Source: Lagopus muta (taxonomy: Eukaryota; Chordata; Aves; Galliformes; Phasianidae). From it: 64,000 nt of DNA. A program made the translations under genes and the position numbers. This document shows, one piece after another, positions 47,474-59,400 of this stretch. Each line of letters opens with the position of its first letter. Within the stretch, counting starts at the first letter, position 1. The stretch covers positions 8,514,501-8,578,500 of the forward strand of contig NC_064447.1 of NCBI RefSeq assembly GCF_023343835.1, written 5' to 3'. The notes under the pieces are model-generated. The model was not told the DNA's origin. It ran no database searches and saw nothing but the letters and a program-made list of their open reading frames with translations.

Positions 47474-50400
47474 CTGTGGGAGGAGGAGAGGGATGGGACC
47501 AGCAGCATCCCTACAGGGTCAGCCCCAGTTCCCACCTGCACGAAGCAAAGTGACTCCGTCTCTCAGTCCCTGACGGAGCCCAAAGACTTTCTTTGGGTTT
47601 TGGGCAATTTCTGCACTGCCAGCAGAGCTTCAGGGCTGGGAAGCTGCTAATACATTTCTGTATTTACTTAATGAATCGATTATGTTTTTTTCTGTTGTTT
47701 TCTCATCTGCATCAGCGGCTTCTTCCAGCCAGGAGAGGGAGAGTAATTTGTCTCTTTGTGGGGAGAAGAAAAACACAGAATAGAGCAGTTCCTTGAGACA
47801 AAGACATTGTCGTAAGATAATCAGTGGGAGCGCTGGGGAGCTGTGCACAGAGAGGAGCAGCCCTGATGGTACTGCTCTGCAGGAAATCTGCAGCAGCCCC
47901 TCCACCTGCTGCCCAGAACTGCAGGCTTCACAGGGCTGAGGGCAGATCCCGCACAACCTGCCCTGTGTTGGACTCTCAGTGGCACTGTGTGGGTTTTCCC
48001 CCCTGCTTCTGGGACAGCTCCACAGCTGAGCCCCCTGTGCTGCTGGCCTTGGGGACCCAAACCTGCCCCCAGGTTCTGTGCTCCCCAGCAAGCCCAGAGC
48101 CCATCACCTGCTGAAACGAAGAAGATGCCGGCGCTGAGGATGACGTTGTGTTTGCTCTTGTAGAACTCGCTGGCTGCCACGCACAGCCCCCCAAAGAAGA
48201 GCAGGCCCACACTGAGGATGGGGAAGATGCTGGAGGCTCTGACAGCACCTGTGGCGTAAAGACAGGGCACAAGCTGAAGGACCCTAGGTTGGCACACAGG
48301 CTGCTGCTATGGCCCTATGGATATCAGATCTCAGGAGTTACTACTTAAAGAGGGGTCTTTTCTTTTCACCCTTTCAGAAGTTCAGCCTCCAAACTGACTG
48401 CAAAGAGCAATTAATGCAGCAAATCCCTCCCTGCTGCTAAAACAAAGGCACCTAAAATATGCTGTGCCTTGGTTTGGGCTCTCATGCCTCTCTTAGGGCC
48501 CATATTAAATGCACAGTAATACAGAGGAGACCCATTAAAATGCCATTCTGGGGGCTTTAAAATAGACTCTTTTTTTTTTTGTTTTAACTGTGGGAGGGGG
48601 TGGGAGAAGAGCTTAAATGCTCATCTGCTAAAATGGCAAACCAACTCCATTAGAGACATTCCTCCCTAGGCGGGTGCACAGCACAGCACTCCCTGCAGAG
48701 CTGCAGCACTGCTGGGGGGTCACTGTGCCTGTGGTGCCCACTCAATGTGCCATGCAAACTTTCCAGCCTGACACAGGGTTGTTTGCTGACAAGTTGGGCA
48801 TTGCACACTTGCATTCCCTGCTCAGTCAGGGTATGCCTTGTGTGTGCTCACTTCCCCCAGCGGCTGTCAGTTTGCACCTTTGTGCCTCACGTTTGAACAA
48901 AGGGCTCAGAAGGTGCTGGAGGGAATTGGCCTCATCCCAGCACTGGGAGTCCATGCTGAGACCCTGGGGCTCTGGGCAATGTGTGGGGCAGCAGACTCAC
49001 GGAGGAGGTACTCAGCTGTGTCCTGCTCGTAGTCCGCATCCTCAGGAAAGTGGTCGATCTTCTTGCAGACTCCTCGGAAGGTTCCTGGGGAGACACAAGG
49101 TGGGGCCTTGAGATCTACACAGTTGCTGGGAGTGCCTGGGGCAGCTGATCCTCTGCACCTGGTGGCCTCCCAGTTCACACTTGGAAAAAAAGGCTCTTTT
49201 TCTTTTTCTTTTTTTTTGGTTTTTCCCTCCCCTCCTGCCTCTGAAGCAAAACAAAAGCATTTCGCCTCTAAGAGTCTGCCTGTTTGCTTTGGCTCATTCC
49301 TTGCTGTGATTCAGGGCTCAGCTCTCTCCTGTGCCAAAGTGATGTGGTTGTGCCACAGAAGGGAGAAGCCAAGGATGAGCCCACTCCTGCCAGGTGATGC
49401 ACAGCAGAGTGGCGCAGGAAGCGAGCAAGGGAAAAGAGCCTGCAGGACCCACAGAGCTGCTGTCTCCAAAGTGAGCAGCAAACATTAATGCAGGAGTGTG
49501 CACAGGTGTTGATAAATGTTGTTCCTGATGTTATGCATGGGAAAACTGAGGCATGGAGCATGTCTTCTCTGAAATGAAAGCTCAGGATGGGGCAGGAGGG
49601 ATCCTGCAGCTGTCTCCATTTGGGTTATGGCTCCAGCCTGAAGCGGCCAATGCTCACATGAAGTTTGACCCAGTGCAGGTCCTGGGGACCTCTCTTCTCC
49701 CATACGGATGCACCATGTACTCCTGGCCTACCCAAAGCCATCGCAAGTCATGCTGCTTCCTACCGTACCCCATCCCCATCAGATCCAGCTCTGGGCTTGG
49801 GGGAGCTGAGCATCATGACAGGCATCAATTAAAGCCTGGCAATGAAGCTCTGGAGGTGGCAAGCTGTCATTGGAGCAGAGACGCAGCATCAGAGGGAGAA
49901 GCGCCTGCTCCTGTTGCTTTGGGAACTGCGGGCGCAGGGGAGGCTGAGAATGGGCAGCACCGCTGGGGCAGGCAGCACTGGGCATGGCAAGGACAGCACA
50001 TGTGGCACAGCCACCTCTTCCTCCTCCTTCCCAGCTCCTGGCTTCCTGCATCTCCTTCGCCCTGTGCCCATCAGCCATGCTCTGCCCCACGCACTGCCCA
50101 CTGTGTTTCTCTCCTTCCTTCCCAGCTGTCACCCGGCTTTGGGACCACACCGAACGCCAGCACCCTGACACCAGGTTCCACCATGACATATCCCTACTCT
50201 CAACCAGGGATGGGTTAGCTGGTGGAAGAGCCAAGGTTCCAGCACAGTTCTGTCTCTCTAAGTGCCTCGACAGCAGTGAAGCTCCAGCCCTGCTCTGCCC
50301 ATGCAGCTCTGCCTTCCCCAGTGCAATCCAACAGCACAGCTCCATCAGGAGCGAAGCACTGAGCAGCACCAGAACGCACACAGCTGTGCTGCATCGATTC

Positions 50401-53400
50401 CCCTCCCCAGCTGAAGTTGCAACCTCTCTGCTTCAGTGCTTTCTGATCCACCAAAACACTTCTTTTGCAACAGAGAGTGACTTAAAAAAATAATCAAGAA
50501 AAGCAAACAAATAACACACACACAAAAAAGTGACTTTTCCACTGCTGGCACAGAGCCTTTTCTCAGCTGCAGGACTGAGCACCAGTTCCTGCCTGCTGCC
50601 CATGCTTAGGGGCAGCGCTTCAGGGCCCCCACACCCCTCAGCCCCAGCTCTGAGCCCCATCCTTTGGGGCATGGCACCGCACGCCCCACGCTGCCGCCCC
50701 GCCGCATCTATTTCACGCGCTGACATTTATGTCGGATCCTTTACTCCATTCTGTTCATTAACTGATGACTGTTACCATGGTGACTGTTTAGTCACCCGAC
50801 ACACCAAAAATGTCCCAAACTCCAAACAAATACAACGCTGAGTGCCCCCAACTCCCATCTCTCCTCGGGAGGAGCCGCCCTCATGCCGCTGCTCGCTCCG
50901 TGTCCCTTCATTCTGCCCTGCAGGACAGCACTGCGGTGCGACAGAACCCGACCATGGGCTGTGAAAAGCCTCTGTCCACTGACTTGCTCTCATGGCAGCC
51001 CTGCCTGTAAGGAACAGCAAACCTGGAAGAGATGAACTCACAGAACGCATTTTGCATTCAGCATTTTGGACTGCATTCCCTCCACCCTGTGCTCCAGGCA
51101 ATTCCTCAGCCCCCTTCACCCCCCAGACTACAGCCCCCCACTGCACACAGCCCTCATGCTGCCCTCTGCTCCCCCTGCTCCTGGGGCGATGTTTCCTTTC
51201 AGCCTTCTGCTGCTGCTGGTTTAGTTCATTTGTATTTCGATGTAGGCACTCTCTGCGCTGCATTTATCAGAGAATGCAAAGGCAATTAATTGATTTTATC
51301 TCAGGTCCGTTTCCCCTCACAGCCCTTTCCCCAGAGAGGGCCACGGGAGGGGGCTGGGAGAAGCACTGTTCTCACAGTGCCAGCAGTGTTAACAGTCAGG
51401 GACACAGACCCTCACCTGAGCAGCCAGAAGAGCAAAGAGCTCCGGTTCTGGTTTTAACACCTCATTATTTTTCATCCAGTGGAACAGCTTCCAGAGATCA
51501 CTGCAGCTGCTCAGTGTGCAAAGCACAACTTGGGCTTGGGAAGATGAGCTAACACTGCTCTTCAGTGAGAACAGAGCTCCCACCAGCCTTTCCCTTAGTG
51601 GGCTCAGCCCAGCGGAAGCCACAGTCCGGCTGCCAGGTCAGGCCCAGCACTTGGCTCTGCCTGGGGAGTTCAGCTACAGACAGCCCATCTGGCTGAACCT
51701 GCATGGCACAGGGACATGGCCGTGGTGCCCTGAGCCCTCTGGCATTCACCACCCACAGGAGAACAGAGCCTGGAGCTCAGCTGCAGCACTCTGTGCTGTG
51801 TGCCTGCAGCACACCTCGGAGGTGCTCAGGCACCCAGCTCCCAGCAAGACTTTCCCAGGAAAAAATATCTCCCAGGAATCCAAACTCCAGAGCTCTCTTT
51901 TTTTTTTCTTTTTTTTACCTCCCGCCCACCACCCAGATGCCTGCAGAGTTGGAAGGATTCATTTTCTCCTTCCCTTCCCCAGTTTCACGTGGTGCCACCG
52001 GGCTGAGAACTGCCTGCCCGAGTGCTGCACCCTGTGCACTCGATGCAAAGCGAAGAGGACACAGCAGGTTTAGGGCTGGTGTTTTCTCATTCTGAAACAG
52101 GCTTTGTGGTCCTTCAGACTGCAGCCTGCCACCTTCTCACAAGGCATCTGCTTGCACGAACCCTGCTGGCGAGCTGCTGAACTAAGATTAGTGTGCGCAA
52201 CGGTTGGGAAAAGCCCTGTGCTCCACACTGCTGTGCTGAGATGGGTTCCCTGCAGCTTGGCACACTGCTTCCCCAGCATCACGGCCCTCCTGAGCATCCC
52301 TGCTCCCCGCAGTGGCCCGGTGCCAGGTCCCCAGCAGGGCAATGGCATGGGATGTGGCTCCCCCTCCTTCACACCCTCTCCCCCTCTCTGGTGGTGGTTG
52401 GTGTCTCAGCTGTCACCTACAGATATGTATTTTCTGAAGGTTTTTTTTTCTTCTTTTTTTTTTTCTTACCCTTAAAAAAAAAAAAAAAAAAAAAAAAAAA
52501 CAGTGGAAAATCCCCAAGTCAAACTAACGGAGTGCAACTGCAAGAAGGTGGCAGAGGCAGCAGCGTGGTTGCGGAGCTGGATGGGCAGATGCTGGCTCAG
52601 ACAGGAGCTTGAATGTGGGCAACAAAACACAGGGACAGCCCCGTGCCCAGCAATGATCCCACAGCTCAGGGCTGGGCAGTGCCTGGGGGGATCTGGGTGT
52701 CCCCTTGGGCAGAGCCAGGCTCTGTATCACGGCTCCTGAGAGATGCTGCTGCTGCAGGCAGTGCCAGCGCCCGAGTGTCACAGACTTTATTCCCTCAGCA
52801 TTGCTAAAAGGGAGAAAAAAAAAAAAAAAAAGGAAAAAAAAAATCTACATTTTGACAGTGACTCATCATCTCCCATTCTGGAATCTGTGGGGTTGCTACA
52901 ACCTACACAAGGCAGTTTAGAAAAGCAAAACAATTCTGAATAATAGAGGAGGAAAAAAGTTTGAAAAGGATGGATAATTTCTGGCACTCTTTGAGGGCTC
53001 AGCTTTGGTGTTCTCACGATAGAAGCAATCAGGTAATGCACCAGAGCTGCCTCCAGGCCACCCCCCAAGTTTCCTTCTCCATCACTGGAGTTCGTTAGGG
53101 ACCAGAGAGGCCTTACAATGACATCTACCCTCACCCCCCACCAGCCCAATCCTGCAGTGGAGTGGGATGAGGACCATGGGTAGGAGCAGGGACATGAAGA
53201 CTCCTTCTGGCAAGGGAGAGGGTGAATTCAGCCACCTCCCATGAGGCAGATGGCAGCCACTACTGGGCTGGGGCAGCTCTGTGGCATTTTGTAGGAGAAC
53301 ATTTCTTGTTTCAACGGCATTGATTTTTATTGTAAAAAGTAATTGACGTTCCTATGATAGCAAAGTGAGGGCTGGAGCAGCCAGAATCCATGTAAATAAG

Positions 53401-56400
53401 CCACGAGATGGAAAGTAATGAGCTTCGCTGATTGAGTTTATCCTTTTAAATTAATACAACTATAGGAATTTGAAAAAATCACCAGCTCAGAGATGAGGAC
53501 AGAGAGAGGCAGGCGGGAGCCGGGGCTGAGCGCTCCTGCAGCACACATACACGCATGGACAGGATCTGAGCCCATGTCCCCCCGTGGGGCTCCTCCCCAC
53601 CATTTCTGCTGCCTTCTGCCAGCTTTCCACCCAACCTGTTGCAACTCACACCCTTCTCTCTTATTTCTGCACAACCTGTGTTTCTGGGATGCCTTTTTCT
53701 CTCCTTTACTCTTTGCCCTCTGCATGTCCCCGCAGCACAGCGGCTCTGGAACTGTCCTCAGTGGGAGCCACGAGGTTCAGGGGCACAGGGGCACCGTGTC
53801 ACAGCCCCAGCCGGAGCTGCCCCCGGCCCTGCAGCCTGTAAGCCTGCAGCAGAGTGGGGAGGAGGAGGCAGGGTGCAGTGGAGCACCACATCAAGGTGGG
53901 GAGAGGGGGGAGTGTGTCAGGGAGCAAAGGGCAGAGCGGTAATTGCCTGCACATCATGGCTGTGAGCTGGGGTAACACACCAGAGGGCTAGGACCAGCTC
54001 ATTTGTGGGAGTCCATCTGACTCACGCAGCATCTCTGAACCCTACGGGGCGATTCACACGACTAGAATGCTAAAATCGGTGGTAAAACCCATCCAGAGAG
54101 GATGAGGTGGGAAAAACAAGTGTCAGGAGTGCACAGACCTCCTAGGGATCCTCCATGTGAGGATCAGAGGAGTTTAACCAGATGTTTAACCAGAGATAAC
54201 ACAGAGAGGGGGTAGGAGACGCTGTGCTCTGTGCCTGCTGCAGCCCCGGAGCTGCACCAAAGGACACATCATAGCAGAGGCTGCTGAAGTGCCTGTTTAT
54301 AACAAGCAGGAGAGGAGGCTGCGTGACGATGGAAGCGGGAGGTTTCACTCTGCCCGTATTAAAGTGTCCAGCGAATTCCCCAAAACCCTTAAATGCCAAT
54401 TTCATAGCTCTGAAGCACGGCCCCTCGCTCAGGCAGCGCTCCTTTGGGCTCTGCGCCGACAGCTGAAGGGGAATGGATCAAGACATTAAGAAATGCGGCT
54501 CAGGTCGTGGCGATCAAGGCTTGATTACAGTTCCTATGGGCAAACAGAGTGAAGTTCAGGCGCTATCGTTTATTTGCAGAGTTTTACCGGCCAGTTCACA
54601 GGAAAAAAAACAATTATGAGCCCAAGCAGTTGGAACGGACTTAAGCATAAAAGCACAGCTGTGAATAGAGGATGACTTAAGAGTGTTTTACCCCCAAATT
54701 TCACAACTGAGACGCGAGCTTGCCGCCCGGTCAGTATGCAAACAGCCACGAAAACAAAAGCGCACCCAACAAAAGGGAGAGAGGGGATCCGCATTTAAAT
54801 CATCAGCTCGGAACTGCGGAGCGCTGAGAGGACATCGAGAAAGAGCACAGAAACCATCACGACGTCGTTCCCCGACGCGGAGCACACGGGCGAGCAGGGA
54901 CCCGGCGCAGGAGGGCTGTGCAGGAGGGAAGGAGGCACCAAAAGAGCTCCTCCACCTCTTTCTGAGAGCTACGAGAGGTAAATCGCTCCTCAGAGGAGTC
55001 AAGCAGTGCAGAACATCAAGGCTAAAAATATGTAAATCGCCACGGAAAGCACTGCCAGAGCTTCAGCGAGGCCAGGAAGATGCCAAAAGGCAATTTAGAA
55101 TTTCTGAGCTCGCTGCATGAGGCATTAAAAAGGTCACTATTTCTGAAAGAGGGATCTTTACAAATAAACACATTTGCTCAGGACTCGGTGAGTCATGCTG
55201 GAGCGGAGCACAGAGCATTTCCAACCTAATGCTTCTGACAGGCCACGAGCGGGGTGATCTTTTCATGTTTACAGTTCATCGATAGTTTTTACAGCCGCAC
55301 AGTCAATCTCTGAAGCACATTTAGCCTGGGAGGAGGCTCGGCAGGCTGTTTTCCTTGCAAAAGTGATATTAAATTTCCTTTTTCTTTCTCATGTAGCACT
55401 GATTCGAAGCTAAGTACTTCAGCTTCAGATATGGGATTGCCACTCAAACACCCCCTTTTTTTAAAAATTATTATTATACTCCTTCTTACATCCCCTAACA
55501 ACAGAAGCATTCCAAGGTTTCAGCTGAAGTGCTGCAAGCAGACATATCCATACAACTCTGTTTGGTGCAGAGGGCTGCAGCCCCAGGGGGGGATGAGCAG
55601 TGCTTGGTGAGCAGCACTGCAGCTTCACTCCCCGTTTATTGGGAGCATCCTACAGGCTGAGCTCAATCTCAATCTCCTCACTTACAGTTTGAAACCATTT
55701 CCCCTTGTCTTATCCCAACAGATCCTGCTACAGATTCTCCCCTTCTTTCTAACAGCCCTCCTTTAGTTGCTGAAAGGACACTGAAAGGTGGAAGACTTGA
55801 GTCTTGATTCTTCCCTTGCCTAAGAGATCTCACACTGAGCAGGCACCCGGGGCACAGCACCCCCTGAATCTCTGTGTGCTGGCAGCAATGATGCAACCAC
55901 CACTGCTGCATCAGAGCCCGGACAGCTGCCAGAGGTAGGGTTACAGCAGCTGGGTGGCACGGCGTGCTCTGGGCTCCCTGTGCACCTTAAGGCAGTGCTG
56001 GCACAGGGGGGCTGTGCAGGCCATGAGGACATGGCAAAGGTCCCTTAGCACAAGTGAAAATCAGGAACACTTCAATAACAGTACTGGTAACTTTCGGGGC
56101 ATGGGGGTGCTTCCCCCTTCCTTTACATTTTCAGCATGAACGAAAAGTACAACAGTGGGACAGTTACCAAACAAACTGCAAGAGTGAGCATCCGCCAGGC
56201 ACGAGCACAAATGTCACCCTCACACGCCTTTTGTTCACACTGTGCTCAGGCTGAATCACGCACTGCTCCTTCCCGCACCGCCCTGAGCTGCTGCCCCACT
56301 CATGCCACAGTGCTCCGCATGGGACACGAACTGCTCGATGCCAAGTGATGCATGATGCCCTCCCACTGCTGGGCTGCAGCCCCTGCCCCTGCCTGCTGCT

Positions 56401-59400
56401 TGCCTGCCTGCTCCCTGCCTTGCCCTGCCCACCTGGCGGCCTGACCCCGCTCTCTGTGTGATCAAACACAGCTCCCCACCACCTCACATGGGGATGGTGG
56501 CAGCCCGACGGTGCTGGGTTTTGTCCGCGGGTTGTGGTGTCAGGAGATAAGGAGCACGCAGTATCTGAGAACAGCATCATGCAGCATTACCTGCTCAGCA
56601 GCCATAATAATTCTTCCTGCCTCTCTGCACGATGACTGCGAACAAACCCTGATATTTTCAAGCCTGTCAAATGCAGTCAGCCAGTGCGCGAGTGAATTCT
56701 GCAGGGGTTAGGGAGGCAAGCACAACCCAGCTGTCATCGCACACATTCCAGCAGGGAGCAAAGCCCTGTTGCAGTGACAGTCCACCCCCAGGAGCTCCTT
56801 TTGGTGCTGAGCACGAGACAGTGCAGCTCCAGCACAAGCACTGCTGGAAGGACCCTGCAGCTCTACCATTAATGCTCCTGGTGGCCACAGCCAGGTGTGC
56901 AGCCCAATGAAAATGCAGCAGCCTGGGATATGCACCCGTTAGCCATCAGGGCACCTGGTCACCGCAGCCCTGCAGCATTTGTTCCAATCAGTTCTGCTCA
57001 CACAACTGCTGCACCACTTCTCCTTCTGCCCCCAGCAGGTCTGCAGCCATCGCCCAGTAATTCTGCTGAGAAAACGTGTAGGCACAGTGTGCCTCTGCTT
57101 CAGGAAATGACCATAAGGAGTATTTCTGTACCATCCATCTCTAATACAACCAGTCCAAAGGATGTTGGACAGCATGAAGCATGGAATATTCCCTACTTTG
57201 AACTTATTTTGAAAAACACTCCTCTATGTCAGATAGTGGGTAGGGAACATAATCATCGAATAAGAAGATGCACAAAGCACCCGAGCCACCAAGACTGGGC
57301 TCGCCCCATGAGCAGTGCTTGTGAAGCAATGCCAGAAAGTCGCCTCTGCAGAACTCCAGTGTGCACAAGCATGGAGCGAGGACAGCAGCTGTCACCCCAG
57401 CACTGTCACTCCTTACCACAGCTGGTGTCTTCTAAATCAAAGGAACACCTTGGGATGCTCACTGCTGTGCTCCCTGGAGCGAGCCGTGCCTCATTACAGC
57501 TGGAGGACTACACAGCACGATGTGCTCCCCGGGATGCTCATTCTTCAACAAGCAGCCACAACACCACGTGCAGCACCAGGCAGAGCAGAGCCCCGAGGAG
57601 GGAAAGTGGAGACCTACAGCACAGCACCCAAGCCAAAATGCAGCCAAGTACAGCTGCAAGGAGTTCTCTTCCATGGGATTTCAGCACAGTTACAGAATTT
57701 TGAGAGCAATTTTGATCTTCCTGAAAAAAGATGTCAATCAAAGTACACCTCGTGTTTATTAAAAATCCACTGTGAGATCCATGTGAATGGTGCCAGAAGC
57801 ACCGAGCCAGGTGCCCATCACGGCTGTGTCACCTCACCTCATCCCAAGCAGTGTGGGCACTGCAGAGGGCTGTGGCTGTGTCAGAGGGACACCCTCAGAG
57901 CTGAGGGGCTGTGCGTCCCCCTTGGGACCAACACCAGTGAACTCACCCAGACCTGCTTCCAGCTGCAAATTATGAAAGGCAGAAAGCTCGTGGGAAGAGA
58001 AGTGATTCACCAGCAGCCATGTAACCCTGCACTGCGCAGCAACGCTGCTCTCCCGCTGCCTGGCCAGTGCACAGACACCGGGCACAGAGACCTGGCACCA
58101 TCATGGTGGCTGCCCCAGCGCTTGGGCTGGCTGCCTCTGTGAGCCATCACCAGTTATTTACAGCCGTAATGGAGACAGTGACCTTGCATGGAAAAAACCA
58201 ACACTTTGAGCCTCATTCAGATTCAGCCTTCCACCTCTATTAAACAGGAGCAGCTCTCGAGATGACAGACTCTGCACCACGCCTATGCAGCAATAAAACG
58301 CCTGCTCCCGAGCTGCTTGCAGCATACATTCACTCCTCACGTGCTGCTCACAGCAATGTGGGAGCTGGCTCCCCACGCTGCCCCAGACGATGGGAGCGGT
58401 GTGCTGACAGCTGCTGCACATCCCACGAGGTGAGTGCTGTGCCCGCTGCTCCACACACCCATCTCAGAGCAGAGCTGGGGCACGAGCAGAGTGGGATCCT
58501 CCAATGGCAGCAGGATATGCTGTGGCCCAGCTCTGGCCTAGAAAGTCTCCTATGGCTCTTGGTACAGAAAGAGGGGTGTGGAGCAGGCCAGGGGTCTGGC
58601 AGTCCAATTGCCATCTCCATTGGAGGAGCATAATGAATGCATATGCAATATAACCTTCAACAAGATGAAGGGTAGGGGTGCCCAAGTCAGAGGTCTGACC
58701 CATGTCAGACCCATGCTCAGCAGTTTTGCCTTGCCCATCTCTGCCCCCAGCACTAGGCGCAAGTCCTGCCCATCCCCACATACCTTTTTCCTGGGGGCAG
58801 GAAGGATGGGGTTAAACCTGCAGAGTGTAAACTGCATCAGGGCATGGGCAACGTGCCCTCCTCACCCTCCTCCATTGCTGCCATTTGAGGTGCCTCTGTA
58901 TCTAATTCCAGTTGCACTATCGCCTCTCCCTGCATGGGGGCAGAAGCCTTTGCTCCACTCACCCCCAGCGCAGATAGTGCAGCCGAGTGGGGTTGTGAGC
59001 ACCACGGAGAGGTGTTAAATGGCAGCCAGAGTGTTGCTGAGAGCCCATCACAGATGGCATCCAGACAGAGGAACAGGATGAGCAGCTCCTTAAATACCTG
59101 CTGGTAATGAATAACACAAAAATGTGCTCCATCATGGCTGATTGCAATCTCGCGGACATTTGCTTGGCGCTTTTAAAAATTAAAGATAATAACTTTCTAA
59201 CAGAAACAATATTGCTGTCACCTTGGGGAAATTCTCTGTTTGGCCTCCCTCAGAGGGCTGTGAGGCTCCAGGAGCTGGTGGCTGGCCAGCAGCAGCTGCT
59301 AACTGCCCATGGCCGCCTTCAATGTGAGCAGCTCTGCTCTGCAGAGTCCAGAGGAGCTGTGGGCACAGCCAGGGGGAGAGGAGAGTGCAGAGCCACCCCT

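Noticed and set aside
46891..47541. 216-codon minus-strand frame over CACNG3 exon 4
   Set aside because: It runs in a different frame from CACNG3 and crosses the splice acceptor; it contains none of the conserved protein.
49553..50493. Frames of 169-221 codons on both strands in CACNG3 intron 1
   Set aside because: Mutually overlapping, no homology, and no supporting splice or promoter structure.
56897..58142. Two overlapping + strand frames of 268 and 275 codons
   Set aside because: They overlap in different frames with biased Ser/His/Cys-rich composition and no known family; a non-coding stretch with few stops is the simpler view.
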